DNA from: Nyssa sinensis
Taxonomy: Eukaryota; Streptophyta; Magnoliopsida; Cornales; Nyssaceae
Assembly (NCBI GenBank): GCA_008638375.1
Contig: CM018031.1
Span: 62,145,688 to 62,209,687 of the forward strand
Reading direction: 5' to 3'
DNA length: 64,000 nt
Shown: piece after piece, positions 22,716-33,737 of the stretch
Numbering within the stretch: position 1 is the first letter of the stretch
How the letters are laid out: every line of letters begins with the position of its first letter
The notes under the pieces: generated by a model
The model's input: the letters and a program-made list of their open reading frames with translations, nothing else
What the model was told of the DNA's origin: nothing
Database searches by the model: none
Position numbers and translations under genes: made by a program

Positions 22716-24084
22716 TTGAGAGCTTTCCAATTGTTGGAGGAATCGAACCTGAAAGCTGGTTTCCTGCAAGGTCTAAACTCACCAAATCTATCAAGTTTCC
22801 AATCCCTGGCGGGATTGGGCCAGAAAGCTGATTATTATATAGAAAAATATATTTGAGCTTTGTCAGTAAACCGACTTCTGGTGGAATTATTCCCGTGAAG
22901 AGATTGTTTTGAAGTTGCAACGATGTCAACTTGGTCCAATTGGTGATGAAATAAGGTGAAATTTCACCAGAAAGAGAATTATCGGACAAACGCAAGGCAG
23001 ATAGCTTGGTGAGATTGGAAAAGGACGAAGGCAAGGCTCCAGTAAGCGAATTCTGGGCTAGATCCAAGTAGGTGAGATTAGCACAGAGGCCAAGATCAGA
23101 AGGAATAGTGGAATTCAATTCATTCAATCGGAGATCAAGCTGCTGAAGGTTTCTGAGTTTGCCTATAGAAGAAGGAATCTTTTCTTCAAATGAGTTGTTA
23201 TACAACTCAATGAACTGAAGATCATATATAAAACTTATATCTTCAAGAATTGAGCCTGTGAAATTATTTCTTCCTAGGCGAAGATCTTTGAGCTTGGAAA
23301 GCTTGGAAAAGTTTAATGATAATGAACCCTGAAATGAATTATCGGTGAGATTGAGATATTCAAGCTTGCCCAAATTGGTGAATACTGATTCGCGTTTTGG
23401 GCCAGTAAAATGGTTTAGTGACAAGTCGAGGTAAGTCAGGTTCCAGCAATTGGGTATGAAATCTGGGAATTCCAAGGTAAGTTCATTCAAAGAAATGCTA
23501 AGGTGTGTCAACAAAGGCATGCCTGAAAACTTTGACCAGTCTGGAGTTTCTAAGTAATTTCCTCCAAGGTCTAAGTACCATACCTTTTGAAGATTGCAAA
23601 CTTGATATGGGATGGTACCATAGAGAGAGTTGTTGAAAAAACTAAGATACCGAAGCTCTGTCAACTGTCCAATCTCCCGTGGTATGTTGCCATTAAACTG
23701 ATTGTTGCTCAAGTCCAAGAAAGTAAGCTTCGAGAGGTTGCCAATGGTAGATGGTATCGACTCACGGAGGTGAGTGTAGCTGAGGTCAAAACTGGTGAGA
23801 TTTGGAAATGAAGTGAAACTGAAGTGGGCAAGTGTTCCGTTGAGATTTGCATCGGAGAGGTTAATTGCAGATATGCTTCCAGCAGTGTTGCAGATGATGC
23901 CAGTCCAGTTACAAAGGTTTCTGCGGTTGGTGAGAGACCATGAATTTAGAGAAGAAGATGATAAGCTGTCTTTCCATTTGACAAGTGCTTCTGCTTCTGT
24001 TCTTGCTGAGGATGTGATCTTCAATAGAAGTAAACAGAGAGAGAAAATTAGAAGAAGAATACAAGGCTTTTGAAAGGTCATCAT
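22716..24084 (-). pseudogene. LRR receptor-like protein copy 1, N-terminal half
   Basis: ATG 24084 (or the next codon, 24081) opens a signal peptide (ILLLIFSLCLLLLKITSS), an LRR N-cap (ALVKWKDSL, LCNWTGIICN) and about 14 LRRs in one uninterrupted frame up to the Copia-2 insertion. The cap and first repeats resemble the MIK2/At4g08850 class of LRR receptor kinases, whereas the C-terminal half resembles Cf-type receptor-like proteins. The DNA is nearly identical to copy 2 over about 680 bp at this end, implying recent duplication or gene conversion. A TATAAGA about 50 bp upstream and a GA-rich tract precede it. Confidence 0.9.
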
Positions 24085-25148
24085 GTCTCGTTAATTTTGT
24101 TCAAGATTTCATGTTACATTGTTATGGTTTACTCGTTCTTATAGAGAGAGAGAGTATTAAAGATTCAGACAGATAAAAGTGGCATGATATGAACGGATTA
24201 ATCATGTACACTTTCTGGGAAGACCTTTGTTTATAATAATCTAACATGTTGCTTTCCTCTACGGGGACTTTGGTTTTAATTGATTTTTCCAAATTCCATG
24301 AGAGTGCGTTAGAACACTATTATCTAATGGCTACAATTGTTTCATCGGGGACTATTTTTTTCTACATCCCTTGTTAATTTGAGTCAAGTAAGGCGGCTCA
24401 TTGAAAAAATACAATAGTTTTATATACAGAAGCATGTATGCTGTGGACATGGAATTTTGGGCACTGCCCATCTCTCTTCCATAGTGGATGGGCTCATACA
24501 TTTAACAATTTTGCTTTTGCTTAGCAGTTCATGAAAGGCCCAAACATAATGACTCTTGGTTCAGCCCCCAAGGATTATATAGCTTGGCTACTAATTGCAT
24601 TTGGGGGCTTAAGGAAGTAACATTATCATTAACGAGGTAATGCATGAATTATAGGCACAAACATTGTTAATTGTTATTTATATTCTTGTATTACTACTCT
24701 TTTTAAATGGCATGCACAAGAACTTCCTTCTCAGCTCATACATATATGTTCATTTATATTCTTATATTAGTTGCATTTATCCAATGTATGATTGTGATAT
24801 ACAAATGACAAACACTCACAAAACCAACTATATATCGTTGACCTATAGAAGAAGGAAGAAGGAATCTTTCCTTCAAATGAGTTGTTATACAAAATCAGAT
24901 ATAAAAGCTATGTCTTCAGGAATTGAGCCTGAGAAATTACATATTCAAAGATGAGAGCTACTTTCTGACACATATGGGACAAACTGTTTTAAAATACACT
25001 TCATTACAAGCAGATTTCATTCTCCTCAATTATTTTGACAATTTTAGATTTGAAACAACCTTGCACCAGGACTGCATGGCTGCCATGCCTAGTAAAAGTG
25101 AAAATCAGAAGAATAATTAGTCCACTAGGTAATACAATGATTTGAATA
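24085..25148. other. Spacer between receptor copies 1 and 2, with the empty Helitron site
   Basis: No gene is seen here. The left part (to about 24,750) is the 5' flank of copy 1 and is repeated at 27,960-28,508 and 32,833-33,515. The right part is the 3' flank of copy 2 and is repeated at 35,741-36,140. The junction GTTCA/TTTATATTC at about 24,745-24,760 is uninterrupted here but filled by a Helitron between copies 3 and 4. Confidence 0.75.
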
Positions 25149-25154
25149 TTTATT
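25149..25154 (-). terminator. Poly(A) signal of receptor copy 2
   Basis: AATAAA on the minus strand, about 280 bp after the stop codon of copy 2. The same signal is conserved at 36,137-36,142 behind copy 4. Confidence 0.45.
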
Positions 25155-25290
25155 GGAAAGCAACTTAGAACTTGTAAAGGGAACTTCTTCTGTCTGCAAT
25201 ATGGAGAACATGATTTGCAGCTTCTGAATGTAATGAATAAACTGATGACACCCTATTGTGCAGGAGCTTGTCTTGGGAGTAAATCCTGAA

Positions 25291-25399
25291 CTGTGAGAGC
25301 AAACACAACAAAAAAATTTATGAGAATAGTTACTTATGGGAGCTTGTTGGTTATATAATTGAACCTGCAATCATGTCTCAGAATATTGGCATCACTTAC
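25291..25399 (-). other. Probable intron in the 3' UTR of receptor copy 2
   Basis: On the minus strand, TTCTCAG/GTAAGTGATG is a strong donor, and TTTGCTCTCACAG/TTCAGG an acceptor 109 bp on, just past the stop codon. Copy 4 keeps the same pair. A 3' UTR intron could make the transcript subject to nonsense-mediated decay, but I cannot tell whether it is spliced. Confidence 0.5.
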
Positions 25400-25430
25400 C
25401 TGAGAACCGCAGTGCAGCCATCTGTGTTTG

Positions 25431-27958
25431 TTAATTTCTTCTAGCACGTTTTTGACCATTCTTGGATCTTTTCCCCTTCTTGTGCTGCTCTCCTTCAACC
25501 ATTCTTACAAACCATTTGGGTTTTCCAGTTGAGAAAATGAGATATCCCATAACCAATCCAAATACCATTCCACACCCATATCCCATTACAACTACTTCCC
25601 AAGTAAAGCCGCTCGCAAATCCTGAATCAACTTCTTGTAGTGGCAAGGTTGGCAGCTGTGGCGCCTCATCATCCCCGCATTTCTTTGTTAATGGAAATCC
25701 ACATAATGCCAGGTTACTTTTGTAGGAATCATTTCCAAATGTGTCAAGCTGTCGACTTTGAGGTATCAGTCCTACAAGATGATTTTGAGAAAGGTTCAAT
25801 ACTGCAAGAAATGTCAGTTTTGTCAGCTGCCAAGGAATCTCCCCGATCAATTGGTTGGAAGAGAGGTCTAAAGACTCAAGCACGATCAAATTTCCGATTG
25901 ATGATGGGATATGGCCTGCAAGGCTGTTATGAGATAAGTTGAGCAACCGGAGTGAGTTGAGCTTTCCAATGGAATTCGGAATCTCTCCTTGGAATCTATT
26001 GTTCGATAAATCAATGGTTGTGAAGATGTACAGGATTCTCAAAAGTTCAAGCTCGTGCCCTTTTACCACCACCGTCACAGAATCTTGATAAAGTGAGTCC
26101 CCCATGTATCCCAAATCTGTATGCTCATCCACATTCATCATAGCTTCGAAATTTTCCAAATATTTTGTTGGCAAAAGGCCAGTGAACTCATTGTGAGAGA
26201 GATCGATAATTTGCAAGTTAGGAAAGGGAAGTTTAGTGTTCGAATCACCTATTGTACCTCGAAATCTGTTGGATCGTAAAACAAGAATGCGCAGCTCCGG
26301 AAGTGAATCCAACCAATTAGGTAATATACCACTTAGCTTGTTGTTTCCGAGATCTAGGACTTGCAATTGTTTACAATTGGCCAAAGTTTGTGGCACTGGC
26401 CCTTCCAATTGATTGCCATTCAAGCCAAGGTTCCTCAGTATATTGCCCTCTGTGAACGTTGCTGGAATAGCGCCATGAAATTGATTCATCCGCAAATCCA
26501 ACACTGAGAGTTCTTTGCTGAAGTTTGACAAGCATTGTGGAATCACGCCGCCCAAGCTGTTATTATATATACTAAGAATTTCAAGGGAGCTAATATTGCA
26601 AATGGTAGATGGTATTTTGCCCGTCAATTGATTCGAGTGCAGCGTAAGGACACGCAATTGAGTCAATCTCCCTAGTTGAGCTGGAATTTCACCGGAAAGC
26701 TTATTTCCATCCATTTGTAAAGTTTCAAGGTGTGCACATTCTCCCCACTGTGGTAAGAGTTCACCCGAAAATTGATTGTCACTAAGATTTATGAAGTAAA
26801 GATCTGGATAGACTCCAAATGCCTTTGAGATGTTTCCAGAGAATCGGTTCCCATCAAGACGGAGTACAGCTAGTCCTGAGCAGTTCTTTAAGCAATCTGG
26901 CAGCAGCCCAGTAAAATTGTTGTCATTCACCATCAACCGCTGAAGTGCGAAACCATTACATAATCCAGGCGGCAATTCCCCAGAGAAGCTGTTGTTTGAA
27001 AAGGCAACATTGACCAAAAGAGTGTTCTTCCCCAAGTCCCCTGGAATGCTGCCTGAAAAATTATTGGTGAATAGATGAAGTGTCTGTAGGTTACTAAGGC
27101 TAGATATGGTGTTAGGCAACTCTCCATTCAGTTGGTTTTTGCTAATATCAAGATTGACCAGCAACGTTAAATTCCAAATCTCAGGTGGAATTTTCCCAGT
27201 GAAGAGATTCATTTGAAGTCTCAAAGTTGTCAACTTTCTGAGTTGACTTATTGCAGAAGGAATTGAGCCTGTCAAATGGTTTACTGACAAGTCAAGGTAA
27301 GTCAGGTTCCGGCAATTGGGTATGAAATCTGGGAATTCCAAGGTAAGTTCATTCAAAGAAATGCTAAGGTGTGTCAACAAAGGCATGCCTGAAAACTTTG
27401 ACCAGTCTGGAGTTTCTAAGTAATTTCCTCCAAGGTCTAAGTACCATACCTTTTGAAGATTGCAAACTTGATATGGGATGGTACCATAGAGAGAGTTGTT
27501 GAAAAAACTAAGATACCGAAGCTCTGCCAACTGTCCAATCTCCCGTGGTATGTTGCCATTAAACTGATTGTTGCTCAAGTCCAAGAAAGTAAGCTTCGAG
27601 AGGTTGCCAATGGTAGATGGTATCGACTCACGGAGGTGAGTGTAGCTGAGGTCAAAACTGGTGAGATTTGGAAATGAAGTGAAACTGAAGTGTGGGCAAG
27701 TGTTCCGTTGAGATTTGCATCGGAGAGGTTAATTGCAGATATGCTTCCAGCAGTGTTGCAGATGATGCCAGTCCAGTTACAAAGGTTTCTGCGGTTGGTG
27801 AGAGACCATGAATTTAGAGAAGAAGATGATAAGCTGTCTTTCCATTTGACAAGTGCTTCTGCTTCTGCTTCTGTTCTTGCTGAGGATGTGATCTTCAGTG
27901 GAAGTAAACACAGAGAGAAAATTAGAAGAACAATACTAGGCTTTTGAAAGGTTGTCAT
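25431..27958 (-). CDS. LRR receptor-like protein copy 2, nearly intact (one 2-bp frameshift)
   Basis: Likely a plasma-membrane surface receptor without kinase, of the kind that senses pathogen or developmental ligands with a partner kinase. The protein would be about 840 residues: signal peptide from ATG 27958, N-cap (LCNWTGIICN), more than 25 LRRs with LxxNxLxGxIP repeats, a loop block with VVVKG, four last repeats, NLALCGFPL cap, acidic juxtamembrane, transmembrane VVVMGYGCGMVFGLVMGYLIF and a basic tail ending at 25431. An extra TG at about 27,691-27,694, compared with copy 1, shifts the frame 90 codons in. The remaining 717 codons are open. Two LRRs (49 residues) present in copies 1, 3 and 4 are missing, joined cleanly at NHLTG/SIPSA. 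It may be a recent pseudogene, or may use a start further in without a signal peptide. Confidence 0.85.
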
Positions 27959-28016
27959 GTCTCTTAAATTTTGTTCAAGATTTCATGTTACATTGTTCTG
28001 GTTTGCTCTTTCTTAT

Positions 28017-28044
28017 AGAGAGGGAGAGAGAGAGAGAGAGAGAA
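28017..28044. repeat. GA microsatellite in the copy 2 promoter
   Basis: A (GA)n tract about 60 bp upstream of the copy 2 ATG. Matching tracts of different length sit upstream of copy 1 (24,140-24,152) and copy 3 (32,890-32,919). On the gene strand these are CT-rich 5' leader or promoter repeats. Confidence 0.8.
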
Positions 28045-28508
28045 CATTAAAGACGAGTGGATTAGAACACTATTATCTAACGGCTACAATTGTTTCATCA
28101 TGGACTTTTTTTTTTCTACATCCCTTGTTAATTTGAGTCAAGTAAGGCGGCTGGCTTATTGAAAAAATACAATAGTTTTATATTCAGATGCATGTATGCT
28201 GTGGACAGGGAATTTTGGCCACCGCCCAGCTCTCTTCCATAGTGGATGGGCTCATACATTTAACAATTTTGCTTTTGCTTAGCAGTTAATGAAAGGCCCA
28301 AACATAATGACTCTTGGTTCAGCCCCAAGGATTATATAGCTTGGCTATTAATTGCATTTGGGGCTTAAAGAAGTCACATTATCATTAACGATGTAATGCA
28401 TGAATTAGAGACACAAACATTGTTAATTGTTATATATATTCTTGTATTACTACTCTTTTTAAATGGCATGCACAAGAACTTTCTTCTCCGCTCATACATA
28501 TATGTTCA

Positions 28509-28586
28509 CTAATTTATTAACACGTGCTTTGCACGTGAATAGTGTATGAAATTATTAAGGTATATTTTACGTAATCTAAGAATTAC
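28509..28586 (-). mobile_element. Helitron 3'-end relic upstream of copy 2
   Basis: On the minus strand the sequence ends with the hairpin CACGTGCAAAGCACGTG, then TTAATAAATTAG before T. That is a Helitron 3' end with CTAG decayed to TTAG. It sits at exactly the position of the full Helitron end at 33,516 relative to the duplicated flank. Homology is lost after about 28,586. Confidence 0.65.
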
Positions 28587-28587
28587 A

Positions 28588-28720
28588 GGAGTAGTTCAAA
28601 TGGACTAATAGGCGTACCATAAACTTAGAGGTCACCAATTTAAATCTCTCTCGTTTTATCCTCATGAAATTTATGGTGTGAATCTCATAAAAATAAAAGA
28701 ATTAATTTAATCTCAAAGTT
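28588..28720 (+). mobile_element. SINE-like fragment
   Basis: TAGTTCAAATGG resembles a tRNA A box, and GAGGTCACCAATTTAAATCTC about 35 bp on resembles the B-box block of plant SINEs. There is no clear poly(A) end or duplication, so this is tentative. Confidence 0.35.
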
Positions 28721-29728
28721 GCTAACATACTCCATGCTTAGAAATAAAAATAAAAAATTATTAATTATATATGCAAGATAAGAGATTTAGAAACAAAATT
28801 ATGAAATGAGATTAAACAATTGTTTTTTTTTTTGTAAAAATGTTTCTAAAGTACATTCTCGTATATTAATTAATACGTGAAATAAATAGCCTTTTGAGAT
28901 AAAAATTGAAAATAAGAAAGTCCAAATCTATTAAGAAAATCATTAACATAAATTTAATGTCAATGAATAAAATGCCTTGAAATCCGATTTTATGCCAAAA
29001 ATCTCATAATGCACCGAAAAATATTGATCCAATGAGCGGAAGGATTATAGAAATCCCTGCACAATTGATTCTTCCTCGAAATTGCCTCAGTTCTGTCGTG
29101 ACACCGTGACGGTTTGTCCTTGGGACGGTTTTCTACAAATATTCTTCACATGACAGGCCATCTCCTGTCATACTTTCTAAATTTTATCTTTATTTTAATT
29201 CAAATTACTAAAAAATTAAATTAGTTAATCATTTTTAAATGCCTATTCCAATCAGGATTATTTCATGAAGTTTTTAATTATTTCATTAAATAGTAAATTA
29301 TTTCATCATGAATGCTATTCACAAAAAAGATTTTTTTTTAATTTCAACTTCTATATTTTTTCCCCTTATGCTAATGGTCTAAATTTCAATCTAAATCTTT
29401 TCCAATCAAGGGTGAAAGTATGTTGGGGTTGGGCCAGACTACAACTCCTTACAAATGATAGAATATTTCTTTTATATGTAAAATCTTGGTATTTTTAGAA
29501 TTATTCTATTTTAAAATATTGACTCAGTACAATTTTTATTAATTATTTCTTTCATTTCTCACCTAAAATTTTAGCATATCTTTCAAGATTTTGGCTCAGA
29601 TTAATCTTTATCCATTATTCTTTTAAAATTCAAAATTAACATATGGATGTACACAAAAAATACTAAAAAATCAAGAGTTGATGGACAAAAGTCGCATTTT
29701 TACTCTATTATAACAAACATTAAAATTG
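28721..29728. other. AT-rich spacer, nothing recognised
   Basis: No reading frame, known repeat end or gene fragment stands out. A GC-richer patch at about 29,095-29,180 with short palindromic words (GTGACGGTTTG, GGGACGGTTTTC) may be a decayed transposon end. Confidence 0.4.
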
Positions 29729-30262
29729 ACAAACTCATTGTGGGAGAGATCAACGATGCGCAAGTTAGGAAAGGGAAGTTTAGTGTTCGAAGCACCTATT
29801 GTACCACTGAATCTGTTGGATCTTAAGACAAGGATGCGCAACTCCGGGAGTAACTCCAACCAATTGGGGAATGTACCACTTAGCTTGTTGTTTCCGAGTT
29901 CTAGAACTTGCAATTGTCTACAGTTGACCAGAGTTTGTGGCACCGGCCCTTCCAATTGATTGCCATTCAAGCCAAGGTTCCTCAATTTATTGCCCTCCGT
30001 GAATGTTGATGGAATAGCGCCATGAACGTGATTCATCCGCAAATCCAACACTGAGAGTTCTTTGTTGAAGTTTGACAAGCATTGTGGAATCACGCAGCCC
30101 AAGCTGTTATTATTCAACACAAGAGCTTCAAGGGAACTAAAATTGCAAATGGTAGATGGTATTTTGCCCGTCAATTCATTCGAGTGCAGCATTAGGAACA
30201 TTAAGGAAGTCAAGCTCCCTCGTTGAGCTGTGATTTCACCGGAAAGTTTATTTCTACTAGGG

Positions 30263-31733
30263 TGTTGGTGAATTAAACCAAGCCCATAAATTTTAGAAAA
30301 TTTCTTAATTTAGTTTATTGAGTTCTAATAATATTTAGAGACTTTTTGGATAGTTCTAATTGTAATTGGACTAATATTGTAATCAGAGTTAGTTTTTTTT
30401 ATTATAATTAAATAAAATATACTAGTTTGTATGGGATTAGATGTCCTACTCAATATAGGACTTAGAGTCAATGTTATATATATGTGAGTCTTTGTCACAT
30501 TGAGTTGTGTACCACAAAAATAATAGAGTGGTGGCCACGAGAATTAGAGGGTCATGTGATGGCCGTGAGAGATTGCCGAAATAATAATAGTGTGTGAGTT
30601 TTCTTCAATAAAATGTATTAATTTGTTTACTTTACTTCTTCTCTTATTTTTTTTGTTCAACAATTGGTATCAGAGTAATTTTTGGGTCCTACATTTGGTA
30701 TCAGAGCTAGTTATGATCTTGGGGTAACTTATCAGAGCAAGTTACGATCTTTGGGGTAACTTATCAGAACCTTGTCTCGATCCTGGGAAGTTGCAAAAAA
30801 AAAAAATAAATTAAAGTTTGGTTTCGTTCTTGAATTATTGCAGAGAATTGTAATTCTCGTGTTACTTAAGATTGCGAGCTTGAGTGGTTTGTTGAAGAGC
30901 TGTTCGATTGAAATTTGACGGCTGTTTGGATGAAAAAAAAGATCTTGTAGTGGTACAAATACTTGTGAAGCAAAAAAAGAAATTATGGTTTAATCGATAG
31001 AGAGGTCAGCTTGATCATATTGAAGAAAAAAAAGGGAACGACGAGATCAATTTTTGGACAAACTCAAATTTTGTTCGAAAGGAAGATTTTGGTATTCTAA
31101 AATATTGGCAGGCTTTGCATCATTATGATAATGAAATTATTGGCACGGATAATTGTTTTAATGATTTTGATTTTGAATGGATGAGTATGGATTTGCTCTT
31201 TGATCTTGCTGAATAAGCTGAGAAGTTGTATGCCAAGTACAAGGTTCGACCACATCCGCGTGTAAAGATGGAGACGAATGATTGTTCCAGATTTCTGTCA
31301 TAAAAGCTTCTTACAGAGACAGAAATTGCTTTGAAAATTCTTGCTCATGAAGGTATTGGTGAAGCTACTTTGGCGAGCTTGGTTTAAGGGATGCATTGTT
31401 GGCCAATTAAACCAAGCTCATAAATTTTAAGAAATTTCATAATTTGGTTTATTGAATCCAAATAATATTTGGAGACTTTTTGGATAGTCCTAATTGTAAT
31501 TGGACTAATATTCTAATGAGAGTTAGTTTTCTCATTATAATTAAATAAGATATACTAGTTTGTATAGGATTAGATGTCCTAATCAATATAAAACTTAGAG
31601 TCAATGTTATATATATGTGAGTCTTTGTCATATTGAGTTGTGTATCACAAAAATAATAGAGTGGTGGCCAAGAGAATTAGAGGGTCGTGTGACGGTCGTG
31701 AGAGATTGCCAAAATAATAATAGTGTGTGAGCT
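30263..31733 (+). mobile_element. Short non-autonomous LTR retrotransposon in copy 3
   Basis: The LTR at 30,263-30,662 begins TGTTGGTGAATTAAACC and ends TTCAACA. Its partner begins at about 31,392-31,397 and is cut short at 31,733, losing the last 70 or so bases. TGGTATCAGAG at 30,665 is the primer site, with a second copy at 30,692. TTTAAGGGA precedes the 3' LTR. The interior is only about 730 bp with no gag or pol. The LTRs differ at many bases, so the insertion is older than Copia-2. No target duplication can be checked, because the right side is deleted. Confidence 0.8.
30961..31386 (+). pseudogene. Decayed reading frame of unknown origin inside the non-autonomous LTR element
   Basis: One forward frame stays coherent for about 140 codons from 30,968 to the TAA at 31,384. 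It contains a TAG near 30,998 and TAA codons near 31,214 and 31,302. Stretches such as FGILKYWQALHHYD and FEWMSMDLLFDLAE look protein-like. They match no gag, protease or RT motif I know. It could be a captured host gene piece or a highly diverged gag. Confidence 0.35.
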
Positions 31734-32832
31734 TTATAGAAAAATATAATTGAGCTTGGTGAGATTGGAAAAGGATGAAGGCAAGGCTCCAGTAAGCGAA
31801 TTCGGGGCTAGATCCAAGTTGGTGAGATTAGTACAGAGGCCAAGATCAGAAGGAATAGTGGAATTCAATTCATTCAATCCGAGATCAAGCTGCTGAAGGT
31901 TTCTGAGTCTGCCTATAGAAGAAGGAATCTTTCCCTCAAATAAGTTTTTATACAAATCAATGAACTGAAGATCACATATAAAACTTATATCTTCAAGAAT
32001 TTAGCCTGTGAAATTATTACTTGCTAGGCGAAGATCTTTGAGCTTGGAAAGCTTGGAAATTTTTAATGATAATGAACCCTGAAATGAATTATCGGTGAGA
32101 TTGAGATATTCAAGCTTGCCCAAATTGGTGAATACTGATTCGGGTATTGGGCCAGTAAAATGGTTTAGTGACAAGTCGAGGTAAGTCAGGTTCCAGCAAT
32201 TGGGTATGAAATCTGGGAATTCCAAGGTAAGTTCATTTAAATAAAAGCTAAGGTGTGTCAACAAAGGCATGCCTGAAAACTTTGACCAGTCTGGAGTTTC
32301 TAAGTAATTTGATCCAAGGTCTAAGTACCATACCTTTTGAAGATTGCAAACTTGATATGGGATGGTACCATTGAGAAAGTTGTTGAAAAAACCAAGATAC
32401 CGAAGCTCTGTCAACTGTCCAATCTCCCGTGGTATGTTGCCATCAAACAAATTGATGCTCAAGTCTAAGAAAGTAAGGTTCGAGAGGTTGCCAATGGTAG
32501 ACGGTATTGACTCATTGAGGTTATTGTAGTTGAGGTCAAAACGGGTGAGATTTGGAAATGAAGTGAAACTGAAATGGGTAAGCGTTCCGGTGAGATTTGC
32601 ATCGGAGAGGTTAATCTCGGAGATGCTTCCATCAGTGTTGCAGACAATGCCAGTCCAGTTGCAAAGGTTTCCGTTGTTAGTGAGTGACCATGAATTTAGA
32701 AAAGAAGATGATAACCCGTCCTTCCATTCGACAAGAGCTTCTGCTTCTGTTCTTACTGAGGATGCGATCTTCAATGGAAATAAACAGAGAGAAAATTACA
32801 AGAACAATACAAGGCTTTTGAAAGGTCGTCAT

Positions 32833-32887
32833 GTCTCGTTAATTTTGTTCAAGATTTCATGTTACATTGTTGTGGTTTACTCTTTCT

Positions 32888-32923
<36 letters not shown>

Positions 32924-33515
32924 TAAATATACAGAGATAAAAGTGGTATGATATGAACGGATTAATAATGTACACTTTCTGGGAAGACCTTTGTTTATAA
33001 TAATCTAACATGTTGCTTTCCTCTACGACTTTGGTTTTAATTGATTTTTCCAACTTCCATAAGAGTGGATTAGAACACTATTATCTAATGGCTACAATTG
33101 TTTCATCATGGACTATTTTTTTCTACACCCCTTGTTAATTTGAGTCAAGTAAGGCGGCTGGCTCATTGAAAAAATACAATAGTTTTATATACAAAAGCAT
33201 TTATGATGTGACAGGGAATTTTGGGCACCGTCCATCTCTCTTCCATAGTGGATGGGCTCATACATTTAACAATTTTGCTTTTGCTTAGCAGTTAATGAAA
33301 GTCCCAAACATAATGACTCTTGGTTCAGCCCCAAGGATTATATAGCTTGGCTACTAATTGCATTTGGGGCCTTAAAGAAGTAACATTATCATTAACGAGG
33401 TAATGCATGAATTAGAGACACAAACATTGTTAATTGTTATTTATATTCTTGTATTACTACTCTTTTTAAATTGCATGCACAAGAACTTCCTTCTCAGCTC
33501 ATACATATATGTTCA
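32833..33515. other. Duplicated 5' flank of receptor copy 3
   Basis: It is collinear with 24,085-24,750 and 27,960-28,508, sharing blocks such as GGCTCATACATTTAACAATT. It contains the (GA)n tract at 32,890-32,919 next to a TATAGA box. No gene is seen. Confidence 0.7.
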
Positions 33516-33519
33516 CTAG

Positions 33520-33737
33520 TTTATTAACACGTGAATAGTGTATGAAATTATTAAGGTATATTTTATGTAATCTAAGAATTGTAAAATTTATAATAATTTA
33601 TTAATTCTAACAAAATAATACTGCAAATTTAAAAAAGAAAAGAGCGAGAAATTAAATTGAAATAATATAAAAAAAAATGTGGATAAAACTGAAAGAAAAT
33701 TTAAGTTAAGTTTACTTAATCATTCTGAATAGAAATT
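33520..33737. repeat. Left arm of a ~220-bp inverted repeat in the Helitron
   Basis: From TTTATTAACACGTGAATAG to TTACTTAATCATTCTGAATA, nearly every base is matched in reverse complement by 34,966-35,187. The arms differ by a deletion in the CACGTG hairpin and a few substitutions. Confidence 0.88.

Larger units (their letters stand above)
29729..32832 (-). pseudogene. LRR receptor-like protein copy 3, truncated and split
   Basis: The N-terminal part is 31,738-32,832 and a middle LRR block is 29,729-30,255; an LTR element fills 30,263-31,733. The C-terminal LRRs, membrane segment and tail are absent. The leader frame is broken by a 2-bp loss in the signal peptide near 32,790. An in-frame TAA at about 32,001 follows NNFTG, and the sequence between about 31,737 and the middle block is deleted. 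The N-cap reads ALVEWKDGLSSS, LCNWTGIVCN. The repeat order matches copy 1 rather than copy 2, keeping the two LRRs that copy 2 lost. Confidence 0.88.
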
